A stretch of DNA of 32,316 nt. Source: Streptomyces triticagri. Lineage in GTDB: Bacteria; Actinomycetota; Actinomycetes; Streptomycetales; Streptomycetaceae. Shown here in pieces: positions 22,358 to 29,644 of this stretch. Position 1 is the first letter of the stretch. Each line of letters starts with the position of its first letter. The notes under the pieces are model-generated. The model worked only from the letters and a program-made list of their open reading frames with translations. It ran no database searches and had not been told where the DNA came from. A program made the translations under genes and the position numbers. The stretch covers positions 17,915-50,230 of the forward strand of contig NZ_QUAK01000046.1 of assembly GCF_003429565.1 (NCBI RefSeq), written 5' to 3'.

Positions 22358-25171
22358 ATGACAGAGGACCTCTCACCGGCCGAGCGGTACGAGGCAGCAC
22401 GTAAGCGGGCTGTCGAGCAGGCCACCGCACTCGCGTCCTTCCGCGAGATGTACGACTTCGGTCTGGACCCGTTCCAGATCGAGTCCTGCCAGGCACTCGA
22501 GGCGGGCAAGGGCGTGCTGGTCGCCGCCCCCACCGGCTCGGGCAAGACGATCGTCGGCGAATTCGCCGTGCACCTCGCCCTGAGCCAGGGCAAGAAGTGT
22601 TTCTACACCACGCCGATCAAGGCGCTCTCGAACCAGAAGTACGCGGACCTGGCCCGCCGTTACGGCTCCGACAAGGTCGGCCTCCTCACGGGGGACAACA
22701 GCGTCAATGCGGACGCCCCGGTCGTCGTCATGACCACCGAGGTCCTGCGGAACATGCTGTATGCGGGCTCCCGTTCGCTGCTCGGCCTCGGGTACGTGGT
22801 GATGGACGAGGTGCACTACCTCTCCGACCGCTTCCGTGGCGCCGTCTGGGAGGAAGTGATCATTCACCTCCCCGAGTCGGTCACCCTGGTCTCACTGTCG
22901 GCCACGGTGTCGAACGCGGAGGAGTTCGGCGACTGGCTCGACACCGTCCGCGGCGACACCGCGGTGATCGTCTCCGAGCACCGGCCCGTGCCGCTCTTCC
23001 AGCACGTCCTGGCCGGCCGGCGGATGTACGACCTCTTCGAGGAGGAGTCCTCGGCCAAGAAGCGCGAGGTCAATCCCGATCTGACGCGGATGGCGCGGAT
23101 GGAGGCCAGCCGCCCGGTGCACGGCCGCGACCGGCGCCGCGGGCGGCACATGCGCGAGGCGGACCGCGAGCGCGAGCGCCGGCAGCGCTCCCGGATCTGG
23201 ACACCCGGCCGCCCCGAGGTGATCGAGCGCCTGGACGCGGAGGGGCTGCTCCCCGCCATCACCTTCATCTTCAGCCGCGCCGGCTGCGAGTCCGCCGTAC
23301 AGCAGTGCCTGTACGCGGGCCTGCGGCTCAACGACGAGGCGGGGCGCCGCCGGGTGCGCGAGATCGTCGAGGAGCGCACGGCGGCCATCCCGGACGAAGA
23401 CCTGCACGTCCTCGGGTACTTCGAGTGGTTGGAGGCCCTCGAGCGCGGCATCGCCGCCCACCATGCGGGCATGCTGCCGACCTTCAAGGAGGTCGTCGAG
23501 GAGCTCTTCCTGCACGGCCTGGTCAAGGCCGTCTTCGCCACCGAGACCCTGGCCCTCGGCATCAACATGCCTGCGCGCTCGGTGGTGTTGGAGAAGCTCG
23601 TCAAGTGGAACGGCGAGCAGCACGCCGACATCACCCCCGGCGAGTACACCCAGCTCACCGGCCGGGCCGGCCGCCGCGGCATCGATGTCGAGGGGCATGC
23701 CGTGGTGCTCTGGCAGCGCGGGATGAACCCGGAGGAGCTGGCCGGCCTCGCCGGCACGCGCACGTACCCGCTGCGCTCCAGCTTCCGGCCCTCGTACAAC
23801 ATGGCGGTGAATCTGGTCCAGCAGTTCGGGCGGCACCGCTCGCGCGAGCTGCTCGAGACGTCCTTCGCGCAGTTCCAGGCGGACCGGGCGGTCGTCGGCA
23901 TCTCCCGCCAGGTCCAGCGCAACGAGGAGGGCCTGGCCGGCTACAAGGCCTCGATGACCTGCCACCTCGGTGACTTCGACGAGTACGCCCAGCTGCGGCG
24001 CGCCCTCAAGGACCGAGAGACGGAACTGGCCAAGCAGGGCGCCGTGCAGCGCCGGTCCGCCGCGTCCGCAGCCCTGGAGAAGCTCAAGCCCGGCGATGTG
24101 ATCCATGTGCCGACGGGCAAGTTCGCCGGGCTCGCCCTGGTGCTCGATCCGGGCCTGTCCGGCGGGCGGTCCAACGGCCACCGCGGCTTCGAGCACGCCG
24201 ACGGTCCGCGCCCGCTGGTCCTCACCGCCGAGCGGCAGGTCAAGCGGCTCGCCGCGATGGACTTCCCGGTGCCGGTCGAGGCGCTGGACCGGATGCGGAT
24301 CCCGAAGTCGTTCAACCCCCGCTCCCCGCAGTCCCGTCGGGACCTCGCCTCCGCGCTGCGCACCAAGGCGGGACACATCAGGCCCGAGAAGCACCGGCGC
24401 GGACGCTCCGCCGCGGTGGACGACCGCGAGATCGCGCGGCTGCGCGCCGCCATCAAGGCGCACCCCTGCCACGGCTGCGACGAGCGCGAGGACCACGCCC
24501 GCTGGGGCGAGCGGTACACCAGACTGCTGCGCGACACCAAGCAGCTGGAGCGGCGCATCGAAGGCCGTACCAACACGATCGCCCGGACCTTCGACCGGAT
24601 CGTCAAACTCCTCGGCGAGCTCGACTACTTGCGCGGCGACGAGGTCACCGAGCACGGCAAGCGCCTCGCCCGGCTCTACGGCGAACTGGACCTGCTGGCC
24701 AGCGAATGCCTGCGCGAGCGCGTCTGGGAGGGCCTGAGCCCGGCCGAACTGGCCGCCTGCGTCTCCGCGTTGGTCTATGAGGCACGGGCCGCCGACGACG
24801 CCATCGCACCCAAGCTGCCGTCCGGGCAGGCCAAGGTGGCGCTCGGCGAGATGGTCCGCATCTGGGGCCGGCTCGACGGCCTGGAGGAGGACTTCCGGAT
24901 CAACCAGGCGGAGGGCGTCGGCCAGCGCGAGCCGGACCTCGGCTTCGCCTGGGCGGCGTACATGTGGGCGTCCGACAAGGGGCTCGACGAGGTGCTGCGC
25001 GAGGCCGAGATGCCCGCCGGTGACTTCGTGCGCTGGTGCAAGCAGGTCATCGATGTGCTCGGGCAGATCGCGGCGGCCGCACCGGCCGAGGGCAGCACGG
25101 TCGCCAAGAACGCGCGCAAGGCCGTGGACGCCCTGCGGCGCGGGGTGGTCGCCTACTCGTCGGTCGGGTGA
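22358..25171 (+). CDS. helY: Ski2/Mtr4-like DEVH-box helicase HelY
   Basis: A 937-aa superfamily 2 helicase. In order: DPFQIESCQALEAGKGVLVAAPTGSGKT with Walker A at 57-64; DEVHYL (D150-H153) as motif II; LVSLSATVSNAEEF as motif III; an insertion rich in Arg/Glu (about 240-285); EYTQLTGRAGRRGID as motif VI. The rRNA-processing arch and the DSHCT C-terminal domain (AACVSALVYEARAADD...) follow. Family members unwind RNA or DNA 3'-5'; the mycobacterial HelY substrate is not well defined. The C-terminal half has a CHGCDERE motif that may bind metal. The ATG at 22358 lies just after a PafBC-like promoter, with little room for a leader. It converges on the RluA-type gene with a gap of only 12 bp and no terminator. 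Confidence 0.93.
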   Translation: MTEDLSPAERYEAARKRAVEQATALASFREMYDFGLDPFQIESCQALEAGKGVLVAAPTGSGKTIVGEFAVHLALSQGKKCFYTTPIKALSNQKYADLARRYGSDKVGLLTGDNSVNADAPVVVMTTEVLRNMLYAGSRSLLGLGYVVMDEVHYLSDRFRGAVWEEVIIHLPESVTLVSLSATVSNAEEFGDWLDTVRGDTAVIVSEHRPVPLFQHVLAGRRMYDLFEEESSAKKREVNPDLTRMARMEASRPVHGRDRRRGRHMREADRERERRQRSRIWTPGRPEVIERLDAEGLLPAITFIFSRAGCESAVQQCLYAGLRLNDEAGRRRVREIVEERTAAIPDEDLHVLGYFEWLEALERGIAAHHAGMLPTFKEVVEELFLHGLVKAVFATETLALGINMPARSVVLEKLVKWNGEQHADITPGEYTQLTGRAGRRGIDVEGHAVVLWQRGMNPEELAGLAGTRTYPLRSSFRPSYNMAVNLVQQFGRHRSRELLETSFAQFQADRAVVGISRQVQRNEEGLAGYKASMTCHLGDFDEYAQLRRALKDRETELAKQGAVQRRSAASAALEKLKPGDVIHVPTGKFAGLALVLDPGLSGGRSNGHRGFEHADGPRPLVLTAERQVKRLAAMDFPVPVEALDRMRIPKSFNPRSPQSRRDLASALRTKAGHIRPEKHRRGRSAAVDDREIARLRAAIKAHPCHGCDEREDHARWGERYTRLLRDTKQLERRIEGRTNTIARTFDRIVKLLGELDYLRGDEVTEHGKRLARLYGELDLLASECLRERVWEGLSPAELAACVSALVYEARAADDAIAPKLPSGQAKVALGEMVRIWGRLDGLEEDFRINQAEGVGQREPDLGFAWAAYMWASDKGLDEVLREAEMPAGDFVRWCKQVIDVLGQIAAAAPAEGSTVAKNARKAVDALRRGVVAYSSVG

Positions 25172-25183
25172 AGCGGGCCGGCG

Positions 25184-26221
25184 TCAGGCGGCGGGCGGGT
25201 CCGGCTCGGCCGGTCCGTCGGGCGCCGGTGTCTGCGCCGCCCAGGCGGCGGGGTCGTCCCAGGCCGTGAGGGTCCGGGAGGTCTCGAAGCGGTGCCGGGC
25301 ACCGGTGACCGGATCGGTGAACTCCAGGACTCTGGCCAGGAGTTGCAGAGGCCGGGAGAAGTCTGCCCGGTCCGGGTCGCCGACCTCCGGGTACACCGGG
25401 TCGCCCAGGATCGGGATGCCCAGGGTGTTCATGTGCACCCGCAGCTGGTGGGTGCGGCCGGTGCGGGGGAGCAGCCGGTAGCGGGCCGTTCCGTGTGCGT
25501 GCCCGGGGAAGTCCCCGAGGTCCGGCAGGTCGCGGCGGTCGAGCAGTTCGACGCGGCTCTCCGCGTTGATCGGGCGGTCGGGCAGTTCGCGGGCGGCCAT
25601 CACGCCGGGGGTCTTCTCGATATGGCTGCGGACCGTGCGGGGGAGCTCGAGATCCGGGCGGTACGGGGCGAGCGCCTCGTACTCCTTGTACACGCGGTGC
25701 TGTTGGAAGAGCAGCTGGTAGGCGCCGCGGACCTCGGGGCGGACGGTGAACATCACGAGGCCGGCCGTGAGCCGGTCGAGGCGGTGGGCGGGGGAGAGCC
25801 CGGGCAGGTCCAGTTCGTGCCTCAGGCGCGCGAGGGCGGTCTGCGCGACGTGCCGGCCGCGGGGTGTGGTGGCCAGGAAGTGCGGCTTGTCGGCGACCAG
25901 CAGACGCTCGTCGCGGTACACGACGTGGATCGGGAACGGTACGGGGGGCTCCGCCGGGAGGTCGCGGTGGAACCAGAGGTGGGTGCCGGCGGCGTAGGGG
26001 GTGTGCGAGCCGATCGCCCGGCCGTCCTTGTCGACCACCTCGCCGCGGTGGATCATCGCGTCCACGGTGTGCGCGTCCGCGGGAAGGCGGGCGACCAGGT
26101 GGTCGCGGAGGGTCGGCCAGGTGTGGGTGCCCTGGGCGGGGGTGCGGATCCGCATCGGGTCCACGCCGTGCTGCGGGGGCAGCGGGGAGGGTGGGGTCCG
26201 TTTGCGGTTTCGTCTGGGCAT
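25184..26221 (-). CDS. RluA-family RNA pseudouridine synthase
   Basis: A 345-aa enzyme that isomerises uridine to pseudouridine in rRNA or tRNA. The catalytic motif PAHRLDRLTAGLVMF contains the conserved Asp, and the ARYRLLPRTGRTHQLRVHM motif and ILGDPVYP are typical of the RluA/RsuA fold. An N-terminal extension (about 1-60) precedes a degenerate S4-like region. The start at ATG 26221 follows a -10 (TACCCT, complement of 26228-26233) by 6 bases, so it is probably leaderless. The exact target site is unknown. It is convergent with helY. Confidence 0.9.
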   Translation of the reverse strand: MPRRNRKRTPPSPLPPQHGVDPMRIRTPAQGTHTWPTLRDHLVARLPADAHTVDAMIHRGEVVDKDGRAIGSHTPYAAGTHLWFHRDLPAEPPVPFPIHVVYRDERLLVADKPHFLATTPRGRHVAQTALARLRHELDLPGLSPAHRLDRLTAGLVMFTVRPEVRGAYQLLFQQHRVYKEYEALAPYRPDLELPRTVRSHIEKTPGVMAARELPDRPINAESRVELLDRRDLPDLGDFPGHAHGTARYRLLPRTGRTHQLRVHMNTLGIPILGDPVYPEVGDPDRADFSRPLQLLARVLEFTDPVTGARHRFETSRTLTAWDDPAAWAAQTPAPDGPAEPDPPAA

Positions 26222-26227
26222 TGCGCC

Positions 26228-26233
26228 AGGGTA
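26228..26233 (-). promoter_or_regulatory. -10 element of a leaderless promoter (RluA-type gene)
   Basis: TACCCT on the minus strand, 6 bases upstream of the ATG. A 16-bp palindrome CCAGGC-ATCG-GCCTGG (26252-26267) covers the -35 region and could be a protein site; no -35 is clear. Confidence 0.42.
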
Positions 26234-26272
26234 TGGGCTTGTTGTTGCGTTCCAGGCATCGGCCTGGCGGCC

Positions 26273-26327
26273 TCGTCCTCAATCGCCGGACGGGCTCAAA
26301 TGGAGCCCGTCCGGCGATTGAGGACGA
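26273..26327. repeat. Perfect 25-bp inverted repeat (Streptomyces REP-like terminator element)
   Basis: Positions 26273-26297 pair perfectly with 26303-26327 around a 5-base loop. The motif core (AATCGCCGGACGGGCT and its complement) is a palindrome I recall as widely scattered in Streptomyces intergenic regions. It lies 9 bp after the stop of the siderophore-interacting protein gene and probably ends its transcript. Confidence 0.9.
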
Positions 26328-26336
26328 TCCAGGGCG

Positions 26337-27188
26337 TCACGCCGAAGCGGGTTCGCTCTCCTGCTCCGCCTCCACCGTCGCGTTCCAGTCCCGCTTCGAG
26401 GCCTGCCAGCCGTCCTCGTTGTGGCCGAGGCGCCAGTAGCCGGAGATCGACAGGTGCTCGCGCGGGACCTCGCGGTCGATGCGCAGTTGGCGGCGGATCT
26501 CCTTCACGAAGCCCGCCTCGCCGTGCACGAAGGCCTGCACACGACCGGCCGGGAAGTCGAGCCCGGCCAGGGTCTCCACCAGGAGCCGGCCGACGGGCTG
26601 ACCGCCCCGGTGCAGATAGGTGATCTCCACGCCGTCCGGTCCTTCGACCTTCTGCTCCTCCTCCGGCCCCGACACCTCGACGTACGCGTGCACCACGGCG
26701 CCGGCCGGCATCCGCTCGATCGCCGCCGCGACCGCGGGCAGTGCGCTCTCGTCGCCGAGCAGCAGATGCCAGTCCGCGTCGCTCTCCGGTGCGTATCCGC
26801 CGCCGGGGCCGAGGAAGCGCAGGGTCTCGCCCGGCTTCACGTGCGCCGCCCAGGGGCCGGCCAGGCCCTCGTCGCCGTGCACCACGAAGTCGATCACCAG
26901 CTCGCGGCTCTCGGGGTCCCAGCTGCGCACCGTGTACGTACGCGTGACCGGCCACTGATCACGCGGGAACTCCTCGCGGATCCGCTGGATGTCGAAGGGC
27001 TCCGGGTACCTCGCGCCCTCCGGCGGGAACAGCAGCTTCACATAGTGGTCCGTGCAGTCCCCCGCCTGGAACTCGGACAGACCGTCGCCGCCGAAGGTGA
27101 TCCGCTGCATGTGCGGGGTGAGTCGCTCGGTGCGCAGAACCTCCCCGAGGTGCGTCTTCGGCTTCTTGCGTTCCGGACGTTCCGCCAC
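26337..27188 (-). CDS. Siderophore-interacting protein (FAD-dependent ferric-siderophore reductase)
   Basis: A 283-aa flavoprotein of the ViuB/YqjH family, which releases iron from ferric siderophores in the cytoplasm by reduction. The FAD-binding part contains DHYVKLLFPP and the motif TRTYTVRSWD (RxYT), then VHGDEGLAGPWAA. The NAD(P)H-like domain has LLGDESALPAVAAAIE and a C-terminal FVHGEAGFVKEIRR...SGYWRLGHNEDGW signature. I chose GTG 27188 because AGGGAGG sits 5 bases upstream; ATG 27206 would add six residues but lies near the iron box. The iron box at 27210-27233 suggests repression by DmdR/IdeR when iron is plentiful. It sits 49 bp after the exonuclease gene on the same strand. Confidence 0.93.
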   Translation of the reverse strand: MAERPERKKPKTHLGEVLRTERLTPHMQRITFGGDGLSEFQAGDCTDHYVKLLFPPEGARYPEPFDIQRIREEFPRDQWPVTRTYTVRSWDPESRELVIDFVVHGDEGLAGPWAAHVKPGETLRFLGPGGGYAPESDADWHLLLGDESALPAVAAAIERMPAGAVVHAYVEVSGPEEEQKVEGPDGVEITYLHRGGQPVGRLLVETLAGLDFPAGRVQAFVHGEAGFVKEIRRQLRIDREVPREHLSISGYWRLGHNEDGWQASKRDWNATVEAEQESEPASA

Positions 27189-27209
27189 GGAGGCCTCCCT
27201 GACCATCAG

Positions 27210-27233
27210 CTAGCTTAGGTAAACCTAAGTTAA
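27210..27233 (-). promoter_or_regulatory. Iron box (DmdR/IdeR operator)
   Basis: CTAGCTTAGGTAAACCTAA (27210-27228) matches the IdeR/DmdR consensus TTAGGTTAGGCTAACCTAA at 16 of 19 positions. A second overlapping register at 27215-27233 matches 14 of 19. The core CTTAGGTAAACCTAAG (27214-27229) has perfect 7-bp arms. It is 22 bases upstream of the GTG of the siderophore gene. Confidence 0.82.
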
Positions 27234-27237
27234 CACC

Positions 27238-28176
27238 TCATCCCTGGAGGATGGAGAGCAGGCGGCGCAGGGAACCTCCCAGACCCCAGCGCTCGGCCAA
27301 CTCGTCGAGTGCGGCCGGGTCGTGCGGCTCTCGGGGCAGGGTGTGGTCGACCTCGGGCACCGGGACGTCGCCGGCCACCTTGACCACCTTGGGGGCCACC
27401 GCGATGTAGGGCCGGGACTCGTCCAGGCGGCGGCGCTGGGTGGGTGTCAGCTTCGACGTGCGGTCGTCCACCGCGGCCATGATGCCCGCCAGGTCGCCGT
27501 ACTCCGCCAGGAGCTTCGCCGCGGTCTTCTCGCCGATGCCGGGGACGCCGGGCAGACCGTCGCTCGGGTCGCCGCGGAGCAGCGCCAGGTCCGCGTAACC
27601 CGGGCCGTCCACCGCGTACTTCTCGCGCAGCAGTGCCTCGTCGGTGATCTGCAGGGTGCCGACGCCGCGCAGCGGGTACAGCACGCGGATCGCGCGGGCG
27701 TCGTCGACGAGCTGGAAGAGATCGCGGTCGCCGGTGACGATGTCGACCGGGCCGGGGGCGAGGCCGGTCAGGGTGCCGATCACGTCGTCCGCCTCGTATC
27801 CCGCGACGCCGATACGGGCGATGCCGAGGGCGTCCAGTACGTCCTCGATGATCGGGACCTGGGGCGAGAGGGTGTCGGGGATCTCCTCGGTGTCCGGGTC
27901 GTCGGTCTCGGCCGGGGCCTCCTCGGCCACCCGGTGTGCCTTGTACGACGGGATGAGGTCGACCCGCCACTGTGGGCGCCAGTCGGCGTCCATGCAGGCC
28001 ACGAGGTCGTCGGGGCGGTGGTCGAGGACGAGGCGGGTGATGAACTCGAGCAGACCGCGCACCGCATTGACCGGGGTGCCGTCCGGGGCCTTCACGGAGT
28101 CCGGGACGCCGAAATAGGCACGGAAGTACAGGGACGCGGTGTCGAGGAGCATGAGGCGACGTGTTTGCTGGGTCAC
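27238..28176 (-). CDS. 5'-3' exonuclease (DNA polymerase I-type N-terminal domain, stand-alone)
   Basis: A 312-aa FEN/Pol I-family 5' nuclease without a polymerase domain. Metal-binding motifs in order: LLDTASLYFRAYF; RVDLIPSYKAHR; AGYEADDVIGTL; VTGDRDLFQLVDD. The helix-3-turn-helix DNA-binding region is LRGDPSDGLPGVPGIGEKTAAKLL. It should remove flaps or 5' ends in repair and RNA-primer processing, alongside Pol I. The GTG at 28176 lies 6 bases from a PafBC-like promoter (28183-28205), so it is probably leaderless. A similar gene stands next to helY in mycobacteria (Rv2090, recalled). Its TGA is 8 bp from the iron box of the next gene. Confidence 0.94.
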   Translation of the reverse strand: MTQQTRRLMLLDTASLYFRAYFGVPDSVKAPDGTPVNAVRGLLEFITRLVLDHRPDDLVACMDADWRPQWRVDLIPSYKAHRVAEEAPAETDDPDTEEIPDTLSPQVPIIEDVLDALGIARIGVAGYEADDVIGTLTGLAPGPVDIVTGDRDLFQLVDDARAIRVLYPLRGVGTLQITDEALLREKYAVDGPGYADLALLRGDPSDGLPGVPGIGEKTAAKLLAEYGDLAGIMAAVDDRTSKLTPTQRRRLDESRPYIAVAPKVVKVAGDVPVPEVDHTLPREPHDPAALDELAERWGLGGSLRRLLSILQG

Positions 28177-28182
28177 ACGGGC

Positions 28183-28205
28183 ATCATGCCGCAGCCCACT
28201 GACAG
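28183..28205 (-). promoter_or_regulatory. PafBC/RecA-NDp-like promoter of the 5'-3' exonuclease
   Basis: The minus strand reads CTGTCAGTGGG (28205-28195), six bases, then CATGAT (28188-28183). It matches 9 of 11 bases of the TTGTCAGTGGC element with exact spacing. The -10 is weaker (C for the first T), but weak -10s are expected for activator-dependent promoters. It ends 6 bases before the GTG. Confidence 0.65.
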
Positions 28206-28484
28206 CGGCTCCCGCGACGGCGTGCCTGCCCGGCGCGGGCGGATCGGGCGGAGGGTCCGGTGCCGGGTCGGGCGCCGGGCCGGGCGGCCTCCCCGGGGGT
28301 GCGCGAACCGTGAATCGTCAGGGTGCGTTCGCGGAGAACCATGGGTAAACGTCTGCGCAATGTGAGCTGGAACACTCATGCGTTTGTTGTGAGTAAGCCC
28401 GGGCAGGAGCGAACTCGGAGCGATCCCGATTGCGGTTTCAACTAACTGTTGTTCGGGCCGAGACGGGCCGACCCCGTCCGCTCC
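28206..28484. other. Intergenic region upstream of the glycine betaine importer
   Basis: No gene is supported here; open frames are low-complexity Pro/Arg-rich shadows. The stretch 28340-28450 is less GC-rich and is the likely promoter/regulatory region of the importer. It has two TGTGAG hexamers (28361 and 28388), but no clear -10/-35 pair was found, and no riboswitch that I can recognise. Confidence 0.5.
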
Positions 28485-28513
28485 ACGGCCCGCCGGCGGG
28501 GGAGGCGGGCCGT
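28485..28513 (+). other. Hairpin in the probable 5' leader of the importer operon
   Basis: ACGGCCCGCC (28485-28494) pairs perfectly with 28504-28513 around a 9-base loop. It ends 13 bases before the ribosome site GAGAGG. It could be an attenuator or a leader structure; function unknown. Confidence 0.45.
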
Positions 28514-28537
28514 CCACGTTCGACACGAGAGGTATAT

Positions 28538-29644
28538 GTGTCCAGGCTTCAAGCCGAGCACCTCTACAAGGTGTTCGGGAGACAACCCGAAGACGGCGTG
28601 CGCAAGCTCGAAGGCGGTGCCGACCGCGACGAGCTCCGGGCCGAAGGCACGACGGCCGCGGTGATCGATGCGTCGTTCACCGTCGAGCCGGGCCAGATAT
28701 TCGTCGTCATGGGTCTGTCCGGCTCCGGCAAGTCCACCCTTCTTCGCATGCTGAACGGACTCCTGGAGCCCACGGCCGGGCGCGTCATGTTCGACGACCA
28801 GGATCTGACCGCACTCAACCCGCGTGACCTGCGCGCCGTGCGCTCACGGAAGATCAGCATGGTCTTCCAGCACTTCGCGCTTTTCCCGCACCGCAGCGTT
28901 CGTGACAACGCTGCCTACGGCCTCGAGGTGCAGGGCGTCGAGCGCGAGGAGCGCACCCGCCGGGCGAACGAGGCCCTCGAACTGTGCGGCCTCGCCGGCT
29001 GGGAGGACTCCTGGCCCGACGAGCTGTCCGGCGGTATGCAGCAGCGTGTGGGCCTGGCCCGTGCGCTCGCGACCGACGCGGACCTGCTCCTGATGGACGA
29101 GTCCTTCAGCGCGCTCGACCCGCTGATCCGGCGCGATATGCAGGACCAGCTGCTCGAGCTCCAGAAGACCCTGAAGAAGACCATCGTCTTCATCACCCAC
29201 GACCTGAACGAGGCCATGCGGCTCGGCGACCAGATCGCCGTGATGCGCGACGGCCGCATCGTCCAGACCGGCACCGGCGAGGACATCCTGGTCCGCCCGG
29301 CCAACGACTACGTACGCCGCTTCGTCGAGGACGTCGACCGCACCCGGGTGCTCACCGCCGGCTCCATCATGGAGAAGGCCAAGGCCGGGCAGACCCTCGA
29401 CAAGAAGAAGGTCGCCGACGGCGACAGCGCGAGCGTCACCGCCGAGACCCCGGTCGCCGAGCTCTTCGGCCCGCTCTCCGACGGCAGCACCGAGATCGAG
29501 GTCACCGGCGAGAACGGCGAGCTCATCGGCGTCGTACCGCGCGACCGGCTGCTCTCCGTACTCGCCGAGGACCCCCGGTTCGACGAGCTCGAAGGCGGAG
29601 TGCCGGAGCCGCGGGACGCCAAGGTGGTGAAGTCCGGTGCCTAG
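28538..29644 (+). CDS. proV: Glycine betaine/proline ABC transporter ATP-binding protein (ProV/OpuAA-like)
   Basis: A 368-aa ATPase of the osmoprotectant importer. Walker A GLSGSGKST (about 65-73), Q-loop VFQHFALFPH, signature LSGGMQQR, Walker B LLLMDESFSALD and the H-loop FITHDLNEAM are all intact. The helix between the Walker A and signature motifs carries the ProV-type insert. After about residue 275 there is a linker (KAKAGQTLDKKKVADGDSASV) and a C-terminal CBS-like domain (ETPVAELFGPLSDGSTEIEVTGENGELIGVVPRDRLLSVLA), which in OpuA senses ionic strength. The GTG at 28538 has GAGAGG 5 bases upstream. The stop overlaps the start of the fused permease gene by 8 bp, so the two are translationally coupled. 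Confidence 0.95.
   Translation: MSRLQAEHLYKVFGRQPEDGVRKLEGGADRDELRAEGTTAAVIDASFTVEPGQIFVVMGLSGSGKSTLLRMLNGLLEPTAGRVMFDDQDLTALNPRDLRAVRSRKISMVFQHFALFPHRSVRDNAAYGLEVQGVEREERTRRANEALELCGLAGWEDSWPDELSGGMQQRVGLARALATDADLLLMDESFSALDPLIRRDMQDQLLELQKTLKKTIVFITHDLNEAMRLGDQIAVMRDGRIVQTGTGEDILVRPANDYVRRFVEDVDRTRVLTAGSIMEKAKAGQTLDKKKVADGDSASVTAETPVAELFGPLSDGSTEIEVTGENGELIGVVPRDRLLSVLAEDPRFDELEGGVPEPRDAKVVKSGA

Noticed and set aside
28206..28537. Possible riboswitch or small gene upstream of the betaine importer
   Set aside because: No known aptamer pattern, ribosome site with plausible peptide, or clear promoter was found; only one simple hairpin.
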